In this document: in pieces, positions 23,111 through 34,100 of the stretch
How the letters are laid out: each line of letters opens with the position of its first letter
How positions within the stretch are numbered: the first letter of the stretch is position 1
Origin: Branchiostoma belcheri
Taxonomy: Eukaryota; Chordata; Leptocardii; Amphioxiformes; Branchiostomatidae
Reading direction: 5' to 3'
DNA length: 64,000 bases
NCBI RefSeq assembly: GCF_001625305.1
Contig: NW_017804187.1
Location: 1,441,754-1,505,753, forward strand
Notes under the pieces: generated by a model
What the model saw: only the letters and a program-made list of their open reading frames with translations
Database searches by the model: none
Told to the model about the DNA's origin: nothing
Made by a program: the position numbers and the translations under genes

Positions 23111-26100
23111 ATGTCTGACAACATGACCAGCCTGGCAGACAAGTTGCAGGACTTGGAGCTGTGCCTCAAGAGTCAGCATAGTCACAAAGTCGGGTATGGT
23201 CGGGCTCTGAGAGAAGCCATTCTTTCCATGGATCTCTTCATGGAGTTAGAAGTCCTAAAAAGTCTTGGAGACCTGCATCTACAGAAAGGTAAGCAGGGAA
23301 AGGATTCAGCAGAGTTTGACACGGTTGCTGCCCTGTATGCTGCTGCCTTTCTGCGCTGCAAAGAGCCAGACATGGGGGAAACACTTAGCCATCGAATTGA
23401 CTACATGGAGAAACTCTGCAGACAACTGCTGCAGGGGTACACTCCACAGTATCAGTGGTTGTCACCAGACTACTGGGGCACTGCTGACAGTAATGTCTTA
23501 AGGGTGGCAGAAATTTGCAACAAATTAGACAAAAGGGTGGGTAAACTCTGGCAATCTGTTGAGGAGTCCTACACAGAAACATTAGTAACTGCAGTCGGCA
23601 AGGGTGACGTGTTCTTGGAGGTTGAGGTTCTCAAATCTCTTGGAGATTTCTACCTTGAGAAAGGCAGGAAAACATCCAAACTATCCCAGTTCTCCAAGGC
23701 GGCTGCCATGTACGGCAAGGCCCTGACCAGATGTGAGGATCTGGAGATGAAACAAACTCTGCACCATCGTGTCTTGTACATGGTGAAGATCTGGGGAGCA
23801 GTGAGAGCTAGAAGGGTGAGTGGGTTTGCTTTATTCCATGACTGGCACTGCCCACAACATGCAAAGACTTTTCTCACGACTTCAGGCCATCCAAAACTAT
23901 GTGACCCGGGACAGAACACCCACATTACAGAAAGGCAGTGAACAACATTTCACCAAGTCAATATGAAGTTGCTAATTTGACAAGCGTAGTTATCAAAGTA
24001 AGTCCAATATTTAGACATGTAAAACGATATGTTTTTAGCAATCTTTGCACCATGCAACAAGTGTGCAATGAACACTGCAAAACTCATTTTGTATATATGT
24101 ATATATACAAATACACATACACATACATATATACATATACATATATATACGAAATTTATTGACTATTTCAGCAATCATCACCAAACAAATCCAGACCAAG
24201 AGGAAGACGATTACCCACGAGGCGTCAGTTTGGGAACAACAAAAGACCCAATGTTACTCAGGGCAACCATCCAAGTCCAGACGTTGAAAGGTATGGAAGC
24301 CCCGATGGTCAACGTTGATTTAAGAAAAAAGTTGCATCCAACTGCCTGTCTGTATAGTGCGTGTACATAAGCATTTATCGAGGTACTGACTATGATATTT
24401 TGACTACCAAACAGGGGGTTTGTAAAGTGTGGTTTTTACTCTTTGAATTGCAGGTACAGATAATCTCTGAATTTAACTACGCACTTGATGAAGTATATTA
24501 CTTGCTTTAAATAATCCAATAAAAATGTCTTGGTTGAAAGATTATTTACATGCAATCTCATTATCTTACAGCTCATACCAAGACCACCTACAGAAGGGCT
24601 GCAGGGCCCTGCAGACAGGAGACCTGGACACGGCAGAACAGCACTTCGCAGCTGCACTCAAATCTGTACATGTCAAATGTGAGTCTCACACCTTACCTTA
24701 GAAATCTTATCAAATGTATCTTTGTAGTAATATGGCCCATCTTATAATCTTGCTTCGCAAAATTAAACACATAATGCAATATACCTTATTGTTGTTGCAA
24801 CAGAATGCCTTAATTGCAGGCATGCGGTATCTTTTGACAAGAGCATCCTCTTTAAACTGTAAGAAAGTGTTTTCATCTAATGGACAGTGAAATATTGGCA
24901 CTTGTAAATTTAGAGTCAGTAAAATAGACGATTGAACAAAAGTTACAAGTTGTGATAACAGTAAAATAGACGATTGAAATTGATAACCAGTGAGAGCTTT
25001 ATTCTGTACAGTTTCAAAATCTGACCAACACATCAAAGAAGCAGAGCCCCTCAACAGGTTAGGTGACGTCTACATGAAGAGAGGAATCCAGTCTAAAGAC
25101 GGAGGAGACTTCACCAAGGCTGCAGCACTTTGTAATGCAGCACTGGTAAGGTCTAGGAGGGAAGACATTACGGAAGCTATCCAGGAAATAAGTCGATCAT
25201 TTCTTAGGCATGTTCTGAATATTGAACAAAAGGTAGACATTGGTGATGCAGAGAATCACAGTTTGAAGTTAGAGGAACATAGAAATTTTGTAAAACAAGA
25301 GATTAAAAGAATTGAGCAAGAGGTAGACCCTTACAGTCTTGCTGATGACGACCCAAATATAAGGGAAGTAGAGAAAAGGAGAGCAGATGAAATCAGGGCA
25401 TTGTTTGACTCGATTGCCCTCCAGCGAAAGCTGTTCATAGCTGGCCTTGTAGATGAATGTATGGAGGTGATGGGCCCCCCTCCCTGTAAGTATGCCATGA
25501 TAGGCCTGGGGTCACAAGCCACAGGATTGGTGACACCATACTCTGATCTAGAGTTTGTCATTTTAGTTGAAGAGGAAAAAGAAAGCAATGTCAGGTATTT
25601 CCGTAACCTCACTCATTATCTGCATCTCAAAGTCATCAATTTGGGTGAAACCATTCTCCCAGCCATGGGGATTAAGTCGCTTAATGATTTCTATTCAAAA
25701 GACCCTGTAGACAACTGGTTCTATGATTCTGTAACACCGCGCGGGTTTGCGTTTGATGGCTCCATGCCACACGCATGCAAGACTCCTCTAGGTAGAGGAA
25801 GAAACAGCACATCTACAAGTGAACTCATTCGCACACCAAGGGAGATGACCAAAGTTCTAGAAGAAGACCTTACTTTTCATTTGAAGAAAGGATACCACCT
25901 TGCTAGTATCTTGGGGAATGTGTGTTTAATCACAGGAGAACAGAAGTTGGTTGATGTGTATATCGCTCTATGGACTCAGCAACTGCAAGAAAATCACGGA
26001 GGGATAATTCCTTGCGTATTAGCGCTAACACATTTTAGGGAAAATGTACAAATGTTTAAGAACGATGTGAAAACCGGTAGGTTAATGGATGTAAAAAAGG

Positions 26101-28085
26101 AAATGTATCGATTTTCAAGTCTTGCAGTGTCTTGTTTGGCGCTACTCCGTAACATACAACCGACCACCATCTGGGAAACTATTGAGAGCCTCAACAAGAC
26201 TGGCGCCATCAGTTGTGAGAACGCACATCACTTGATAGTGATGGTGAGCATCTCAGCAGAACTGAGGCTGCGGACATACATGAGTAATGGAGGCCAGGTG
26301 GAAAGCATGTCAGCCTTGTCATCAATGTCGACAGATACACACATTGGGGAGACATTGAAGAAAGTGTTTTACTTTTCAAATGCCAAACAGCTCATGAGAT
26401 ACTATTACACAGAAAGGCCAACAAAGCACTTAATTTCACAGCTTGCCAACGGTAATTCCACAGAGGATTTATCAATTCTATTTGATGACTCCTCCAGCGT
26501 AAAAGCAATGGTATACAGAAGTCTGTGTGATTATGAAAACTATAAGACATGTGCAGAACAGGCACTACAGAGTTATACATCTAGATATGGTGAAGGGAAT
26601 CCACATTATGACATTGCTGCGTCTCTAAACAACCTTGGTGATGCCTGGGGCAAACTTGGTGATGATAGAAAAGCCGCCAGTTATCACAAACAGTCACTAA
26701 AGATGTTCCAGAGTATCTATGGGGAGAACACCGAACATCCTGGCATTGCTACATCACTTCACACCTTGGGCAATGCCTGTAGAAAACTCGGTGATTACAG
26801 AAAGGCTGTCAGCTATTATGATCAGTCACTACAGATGTGTCGGAGTATCTATGGGGAGAACACCGAACATCCTGACATTGCCAGATTACTTCTCAACTTG
26901 GGCAATGCCTGTATTGAACTTGGAGATCACAAAAGTGCCGTTAGCTATTCTGAACAGTCACTACAGATGTATCGGAGTATCTACATGTATGGGGATAACA
27001 CCGAACATCCTGACATTGCCGATTCGCTTAACAACTTGGGCGCGGTCTGTAGCGATCTCCTTGATTACAAAAAGGCCGTCAGATATTATGAACAGTCACT
27101 AAAGATGAAGCAGAGTATCTATGGAGAGAACACCGAACATCCGGACATTGCCGAATCACTTCATAACTTGGGCGTAGCCTGTAGGGAACTCGGTGATTAC
27201 AGAAAGGCCTTCCGCTATCATGAACAGTCACTACAGATGATGTGGAGTATCTATGGGGAGAACACTGAACATCCTGATATTGCCGACTCACTAAACAACT
27301 TGGGCACGGCCTGTAGCAAACTTGGTGATTACAAAAAGGCTGTCAGCTATTATGAACAGTCACTAAAGATGAAGCAGAGTATCTATGGAGAGAACACCGA
27401 ACATCCTGACATCGCCAGATTCCTTAACAACTTGGGCAATGCCTGTATGGAACTTGGTGATTACAGAAAGGCCGCCAGTTATTATGAACAGTCACTACAG
27501 ATGAAGCAGAGTATCTATGGGGAGAACACCGAACATCCTGACATTGCCAGATCGCTTAATAACTTGGGCAATGCCTGTATGGGACTTGGTGATTACAGAA
27601 AGGCCGTCAGCTATTTTGAACAGTCCCTACAGACGAAACAGATCATATTTGGGAAGAACACCGAACATCCTGACATTGCCGCATCACTTAACAACTTGGG
27701 CACGGTTTGTAAGGAACTTGGTGATTACAAAAAGGCCGTCCGCTATCATGAACAGTCACTAAAGATGAGACAGAGTATCTATGGGAAGAACACCGAACAT
27801 CCTGACATTGCCGACTCACTTAATAACTTGGGCACGGTTTGTAAGGAACTTGGTGATTACAAAAAGGCCGTCCGCTATCATGAACAGTCACTACAGATGA
27901 GACAGAGTATCTATGGGAAGGACACTGCACATCCTGACATTGTATCTTCATTAAACAACTTGGCTGTCACTTGGGCCAACCTTGGTGATCACAGAAAGGC
28001 TGTCAACTATCGTGATCGGGCAAGGAGGATGAGACAGATTATTCAAGAAAGAAATAAAGCACAATCTGACACTGTTGGAACCTAA
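23111..28085 (+). CDS. TPR-nucleotidyltransferase (DUF294/GlnD-like) multidomain protein, copy 1
   Basis: Coding exons are read as 23111-23815, 24172-24290, 24572-24678 and 25012-28085. All junctions are GT/AG, the frame is kept, and the sum is 4005 nt (1334 residues). The ATG at 23111 is in a good context (AAAATGTC) and is matched in the paralogue. Residues 1-235 hold two TPR-like units ([22 protein letters not shown]). Exon 2 encodes a basic, Arg/Asn/Pro-rich linker. Exons 3-4 add two more TPR-like units (to about 385). A nucleotidyltransferase core follows: [18 protein letters not shown] has the Gly-Ser motif at 477-478 and carboxylates D489 and E491, and D559 (FAFDG) is a candidate third. 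Residues 672-735 resemble the DUF294 C-terminal helical domain. Eleven 44-residue TPRs run from 841 to the end. No signal peptide or membrane segment is seen, so it is probably cytosolic. Substrate unknown. The gene model is strong, the function only inferred from the fold. Confidence 0.88.
26601..28040 (+). repeat. Eleven-unit coding TPR array (132-bp units)
   Basis: Each unit is 132 nt and reads roughly PDIA-SLNNLG-ACxxLGDY (first half) and KKAVSYxEQSLKM, then [10 protein letters not shown]. Unit 3 has two extra residues (Met-Tyr). The last unit is diverged (RDRARRM) and caps the array. Length 44 is close to the 42-residue TPRs of kinesin light chain and nephrocystin-3-type proteins. Strong similarity among units at the DNA level indicates recent homogenisation. 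Confidence 0.9.
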
Positions 28086-28346
28086 CGATATTACAATGAC
28101 CACGAAAAGGCAATTGCCTGTCCAGACACTGCTTAAATTAAAATTGCAATGATACTGAGCCCAGAAACAACAGACATATAATAATTCAAGCTTACATTGT
28201 TCACTCAAAACGGTTTACACTTGACTAAATGTGTGCAACTGCCTACGGAAAACAATTGCCAATGATACCGGTTTCTATTTTACCATTGTATGTCCGGATC
28301 CCTTTCTTTCCTTTTGCCCACCATGCGTCTTGTTTCTATGTTGTCC

Positions 28347-28352
28347 AATAAA
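28347..28352 (+). terminator. Polyadenylation signal of first TPR gene
   Basis: AATAAA lies 262 bp after the stop codon, and the same site with the same flanks (TTGTCCAATAAAA) is found 347 bp after the stop of the paralogue. Conservation in both flanks supports use. Confidence 0.5.
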
Positions 28353-29284
28353 AATAATGATAGTGATAAATACACCCTCTCTATGTCCGCTGAGATCAGA
28401 ATTTGGTGTCAACATCTTGTTATACCCTACATGTTATCAGATGTGTGTATGGCATAGTGAAAGATTATGCCATCGTCCCTGTATCTTGGCGTGTATTTCC
28501 ATTAGTCTGCTGTTAATGGAGCAATTATCATAAATTGATCATTGAGAGCTTCATACATTGTTGTGAACCCGTCTCTATTATAGAGGTAACTGTTGAGTAT
28601 ATCACATACATGTAGATTGCATGTATAGATCTACATGTACTGCATATGTCAATGATCTAGAGGGAGCTGCTTGGAAGTGCTATAACTGGAAAATGCTAGA
28701 TAGTAGAAAAGCATACAATCACGCATTTTTAAAACCGAATTTAACGTCATTTTTCCCCAACCGGGGGTTAGACGTGCTTGCACCAGGTACAAGTTTTTTT
28801 TTTTTGAAGCAAGATTTTTATGGCTGGATTCTCTTCCTAACGCCCTATGTATTACAAAGATATGTACCATAAAGATAAAATACTAAGCCACATCCGAAGT
28901 CAACAGAAAACTCCCCAGGCACATAGATAGTCTGCTACTGAGACTGAACTGCCAGACATTTATGTGTATCATAAGGAAGTGTGTTTGCAGGAAAAGATGA
29001 TATTCTGTAGGGTTGTATGGACAGGGATAAGATATACATAGCTTATATAGACTATAGGGATAGAAGATGGCTTTTCTGGGTCTTTAGAAATGTTAATATA
29101 TGCGTACATGTACAAAAAAAGTATACACCCAATCGAATCTTGTGATAACAAGGAAATAAAAGCTGGAAATGACATTTTGTTTGTGCTGTATCTGAATATT
29201 TTATTCACTTATATATACAAACAAGACACATTGTACTCACTACCCACAAATTGTACCTTTACAGAAATGAAACAGTCTTGTACC
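28353..29284. other. Duplicated 3' flank, no gene
   Basis: Downstream DNA is shared with 36146-37080 (CCCTCTCTATGTCCGCTGAG, GATAAATACACCC, ATCAGATGTGTGTATGGCAT), so it belongs to the segmental duplication. Local differences: a stretch around 28730-28850 is absent after the second gene, and an AT-rich stretch near 36725-36900 is absent here. Confidence 0.6.
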
Positions 29285-29810
29285 TTAAAATTGACTTTTG
29301 ATTTAACCTATTTTGAGAAGAACGTTATTCCATTGTATCTGGCAACTGACGACAAAAGCACTACTTTTTACTGCAATCAAGAACGTTCTTTCTATTTTAT
29401 ACCTCTTTGCTGGGATTCATGGGGATATAGCCTCATTGGCCTACTCTCCAAGCAGAGGTTGGTTGGGAAGACTGGTAACGTTAACTTTCTATAACGTTAC
29501 ATGCCCCCCCCCCCTTCTGTGGCTACCCCGCAAGAAGATGTAGGACTCGGGAGCTATGTTCCAGGTATTCAGGGTAGGAGAATGAAGAGACCACACGTCA
29601 CCAGAATGCTTGCAATAATACAAAAGTTTCTAGGTGGCGCTGTTATACTTTCAACGGCGCTACACAATACTAGTATTTTCAGGGCTTTTAGGTCGCCCTG
29701 GGCTGAAACGTTTATATGCAAACAAGGACATTATCTTCCATGTAACTATGCTATTACACGTATATCATGCAGGTAAAGAAGTAAAGGTAGTCCAATAGTC
29801 CACTGTGGCT
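29285..29810 (+). repeat. Shared 3' flank block of the array, copy 2
   Basis: Near-identical to 37085-37590 and related to 20100-20660. It contains GAACGTTCTTTCTATTTTAT, a C-run (29502-29514), GCTTGCAATAATACAAAAGT and GCAGGTAAAGAAGTAAAGGT. Short open frames are shared between copies but carry stops and poly-C, so I do not call a protein. Confidence 0.7.
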
Positions 29811-30099
29811 AGGGCGGTAACTTGGAAAGTGGAGCCCATCCCTCTCCCTCCACGGCCTCCCCAACAAGAGTCAGCTAGGTGCCCATTTTACACTGGGTGG
29901 AGTGAGAAAAGTCGTGTAATATACAGAAAACTGAGCAGTCTCTAACCGAACCTAAATACAGACTTTAAAGTCGAGTGAAGAAAAAGTGCAAGGTGCGTTT
30001 CCCATGGACGCAGAATTTGGCCCTCTATAGATTCGAAGCCAGAATTGTTGATCATTGACCCTGTCAATGATCAACAACATGACGCCCTCACGTGGTAGA

Positions 30100-30264
30100 A
30101 CAGGTGTGACCTCACCCGGGGACTTTCACCTGCTAATCACCTGTACCAGTCACGAGGTGGGACCGTTACTTAGAAATAAAGACTGAGAGTTTCCACACGA
30201 TCAACACCACTTAGAAGCCACACTGAGCAGTTCCGGGGACAAGGTGGACCCGTTAAGAATTGCA
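30100..30264 (+). promoter_or_regulatory. Putative promoter and 5' noncoding exon of second TPR gene
   Basis: Corresponds to 21780-21961: GTGACCTCACCCGGGGACTT matches GTGACCTCACCTGGGGACTT, and the module ends in GCA|GTAAGTAACCCGTC. The following acceptor could be CTCTAAAG|GTTGATC near 31160. This is inference from paralogue conservation. Confidence 0.4.
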
Positions 30265-30599
30265 GTAAGTAACCCGTCCCATATGTACAGTTGTTAAGTG
30301 TTTATGAAACGGCTTAGTAAGTAATATACGAGGTAACTGCGTATCATGAATCAAAGACTGTTCTCGATATGGGGTCACGTTCCAACAGTTTTAAGGCCTT
30401 TTCTTAAAGGCTTTAATGGCCTTTATTAGGCGCGGTCAATTACAAGAAATCTTTGTTGTGTGGTAGTATGACTATAACTGTAATGTTTTGATTTGAGGCT
30501 GGTTAATGATATGGCCCAATAATTACGATACTCTATTAAGGTAGTGTGAACCAAGTCACGAAACTGTTACGTCATATGGGAAGGTCCCGTGGCTAGTAT

Positions 30600-31015
30600 T
30601 AGACTGGATGGGTGCCAGACTGTTGCCAGGGTCCGTTACTAAAGTACAGTGTATAATATGCGAAGTATCAGGCTAGCTCCACGGCTCAAGGGCTAGCCTG
30701 GGTACCAGACTGTTGCCAGGGTCGAGCACTAAAGTATACAGGCTAGCAGCCGCTAGCTCCTTGGCTCCAGGGCTAGCCTGGGTGCCAGACTTTTGCCAGG
30801 GTCAGTATACAGGCTAGCTCCTCGGCTCCAGGGCTAGCCTGGGTGCCAGACTGTTGACAGGGCCAGTGGTGCCAATATACAGGCTAGGTACTCGGCTCCA
30901 GGGCTAGCCTGGGTGCCAGACTGTTGCCAGGGCCTGTATACAGGCTAGCTCCTCGACTCCAGGGCTAGCCTGAGTACCAGACTGTTGCCAGGGCTCCTCG
31001 GCTCCAGGGTTGATT
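30600..31015. repeat. About 62-bp minisatellite
   Basis: Six units containing GCCTGGGTGCCAGACTGTTG, CCAGGG and ACAGGCTAGCTCCTCGGCTC. The same unit builds the arms of the foldback element at 55005-55970 and occurs in variant form at 42764-42925, so it spreads as a mobile repeat. Confidence 0.85.
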
Positions 31016-31192
31016 TTATCTATCACTTGGGAATTTGCCACTAGTTGATATTAAAATGAGATGGCTATGTATTTATATCGTCATGTAGGATGTCCATGAA
31101 TACGATATTTCACACAAAAAACAAAATGTCCAAAATTGCCGAATTCTCCTTTCTCTAAAGGTTGATCTTTGGAGGAAAACCCAAATAGGAAG

Positions 31193-34100
31193 ATGTCTGA
31201 CATGAATATGACCAGCCTGGCAGACAAGTTGCAGGACTTGGAGTTGTGCCTCAAGAGTCAGCATAGTCACGGAGTCGGGTATAGTCGGGCACTGAGAGAA
31301 GCCATTCTTTCCATGGATCTCAGTATGGAGTTAGAAGTCCTAAAAAGTCTTGGAGACCTGCATCTTCAGAAAGGCAAGCAAAGTAAAGATTCGGCAGAGT
31401 TTGACAAGGCTGCTTCCCTTTATGCTGCTGCCTTTCTGCGCTGCAAAGATCCAGACATGGGGGAAACACTTAGTCATCGAATTGACTACATGCAGAAACT
31501 TTGCAGACAGCTGCTGCAGGGGTACACTCCACAGTATCAGTCACCAGACTACTGGGGCACTGCTGACAGTAATGTCTTAAGGGTGGCAGAAATTTGCAAC
31601 AAATTAGACAAAAGGGTCGGTAAACTCTGGCAGTCTGTTGAGGAGGCGTACACAGAAACATTAGTGGCTGCAATCGGAAAGGGTGACGTGTTCTTGGAGG
31701 TTGAGGTTCTCAAATCTCTAGGAGATTTTTACCTTGAGAAAAGCAAGAAAACATCCAAACTATCCCAGTTCTCCAAGGCAGCTGCGATGTACGGCAAAGC
31801 CCTGACTAGATGTGAGGATCCGGAGACGAAAAAGACTCTGCACCATCGTGTCTTGTACATGGTGAAGATCTGGGGAGCAGTGAGAGCTAGAAGGGTGAGT
31901 AATTTTGCCTAATTTGCCATGACTGGCACTGCCCACAACATGCAAAGACTTTTCTCACGACTACAGGCCCTTAAACAGTGTATGACCCGAGCCAGAACAC
32001 CCACATTACAAAAAAGCAGTGAACAACATTTCACCAAGTCAACCAAATCAATATTAAGTTGCTAATTTGACAAGCGTACATGTAGTTACCAAAGGTCCAA
32101 TGTAGACATGTAAAACGATATGTTTGTAGCAATCTTTGCACCATGCAACGAGTGTGCAATGAACACATTTTGTATATATGTATATGCACAGATGCACATA
32201 CATATATATATATATATGATATACGAAATTCGTGGACTATTTCAGAAATCATCATCAAAGAAATCAAGAACAAGAGGAAGAGCAAGACCCACGAGGCATC
32301 AGTTTGGGAACATCAAAAGACCTGATGTTACTCAGGGCAACCATCCACGTCCAGACGTAAACATTAAAAGGTAGGGACGCCTTACTACAAACTTTACCAA
32401 AGTCAGTTTAAGAAGAGTCTGTATGTGAATTGGTATCAAAGTACTGTTAAGTTATTAGGTTACTGCTTACATGAAGGAACGTACTTAAAAAATTGAAAAT
32501 TAAAAAAAAAAGCTTTATATTGGTTGACATATTATCTATATGTAATCCCCTTGTTACAGCTCATACCAAGACCACCTACAGGAGGGCTGCAGGGCCCTGC
32601 AGATAGGAGACCTGGACACGGCAGAACAACACTTTGCAACTGCACTTAAATCTGTACATGTCAAATGTAAGTCTCAGATCTTAAGGGTTCAAAATTCTCT
32701 TAAGTAATATGGACCATCTTATAAATGTGCTAAAGCTGTGCAAAATTAGTAATGCAATGTTCCACATCAATCTTGTTGCTATAGAGCGCTTTTGGCAATA
32801 TCATCGTTAAACTGCTTCAAAAGCACAATATATTTTAAACATTGTGAATTTTATTCTCTGCAGTTTCAAAGTCTGACCAACACATCAAAGAAGCAGAGCC
32901 CCTCTACAAGTTAGGCGACGTCTACCTGAAGAGAGGAATCCAGTCTAAAGATGGAGGAGACTTCACCAAGGCTGCAGCACTCTGTAATGCAGCACTGGTA
33001 AGGTCTAGGAGGAACGACATTAAGGAAGCTATCCAGGAAATAAGTCGATCATTCCTTAGGCATGTTCTGAATATTGAACAAATGGTAGACATTGGTGATG
33101 CAGAGAAACACAAGTTGAAGTTAGAGGAACAGAGAGACGTTGTAAAACAAGAGATCAAAAGAATTGAACAAGAGGTAGATCCTTACAGTCTTGCCGATGA
33201 CGACCCAAAGATAAGGGAAGTAGAGAAAAGGAGGGCAGATGAAATCAGGGCATTGTTTGACACGATTGTCGATCAGCGAAAAATGTTCGTAGCTGGCCTT
33301 GTAGATGAATGTATGAAGGTAATGGGCCCCCCTCCCTGTAAGTACGCCATGATAGGAATGGGTTCACAAGCCACAGGATTGGTAACACCATACTCTGATC
33401 TAGAGTTTGCCATTTTAGTTGAAGAGGAAAAAGAAAGCAATGTCAGGTATTTCCGCAACCTCACTCATTATCTGCATCTCAAAGTCATCAATTTGGGAGA
33501 AACCATTCTCCCAGCCATGGGGACCAAGTCGCTTAATGATTTCTACTCAAAAGACCCACTAGACAACTGGTTCTATGACTCCGTAACACCACGCGGGTTT
33601 GCATTTGACGGCTCCATGCCACACGCCTGCAAGACTCCTCTAGGCAGAGGAAGAAACAGCACATCTACAAGTGAGCTCATTCGCACACCAAGGGAGATGA
33701 CCAAAGTACTCGAAAAAGACCTTACTTTCCATTTGAAGAAAGGATACCACCTTGCTAGCATATTGGGAAATGTGTGTTTAATCACAGGAGAACAGGAGTT
33801 GGTTGATGTGTATATCGCTCTATGGACTCAGCAAATGCATCGCCGTGATGAAATTCATTTCTTATTAGCAATGATTGATCTTAGGGAAAACGCAGCAATG
33901 TTTGAAATCGAAGTTAGAACTGATAGATTGATTGATGTAAAGAAGCAAATGTATCGATTTTCAAGTCTTGCAGTGTCTTGTTTGGCGCTACTCCGTAACA
34001 TACAACCGACCACGATCTGGAAAACTATTGAGAATCTCAACAAGAATGGCGTCATCAATAGCGAGAATGCACATCATTTGATGGTGATGGTGAGCATCTC

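Noticed and set aside
26719-27762. Second plus-strand frames with [11 protein letters not shown] repeats inside the TPR array
   Set aside because: They are the alternative frame of the 132-bp TPR units, repeated because the units are repeated.
29090-29543. Plus-strand frames shared by the two 3' flanks (RRTLFHCIWQLTTKALLF)
   Set aside because: Sharing reflects segmental duplication; the frames are broken by poly-C and lack starts or domains.
30600-31015. Regularly spaced repeats resembling a CRISPR array
   Set aside because: The whole 62-bp unit is repeated with no unique spacers, the context is a eukaryotic genome, and the same unit forms inverted arms elsewhere.
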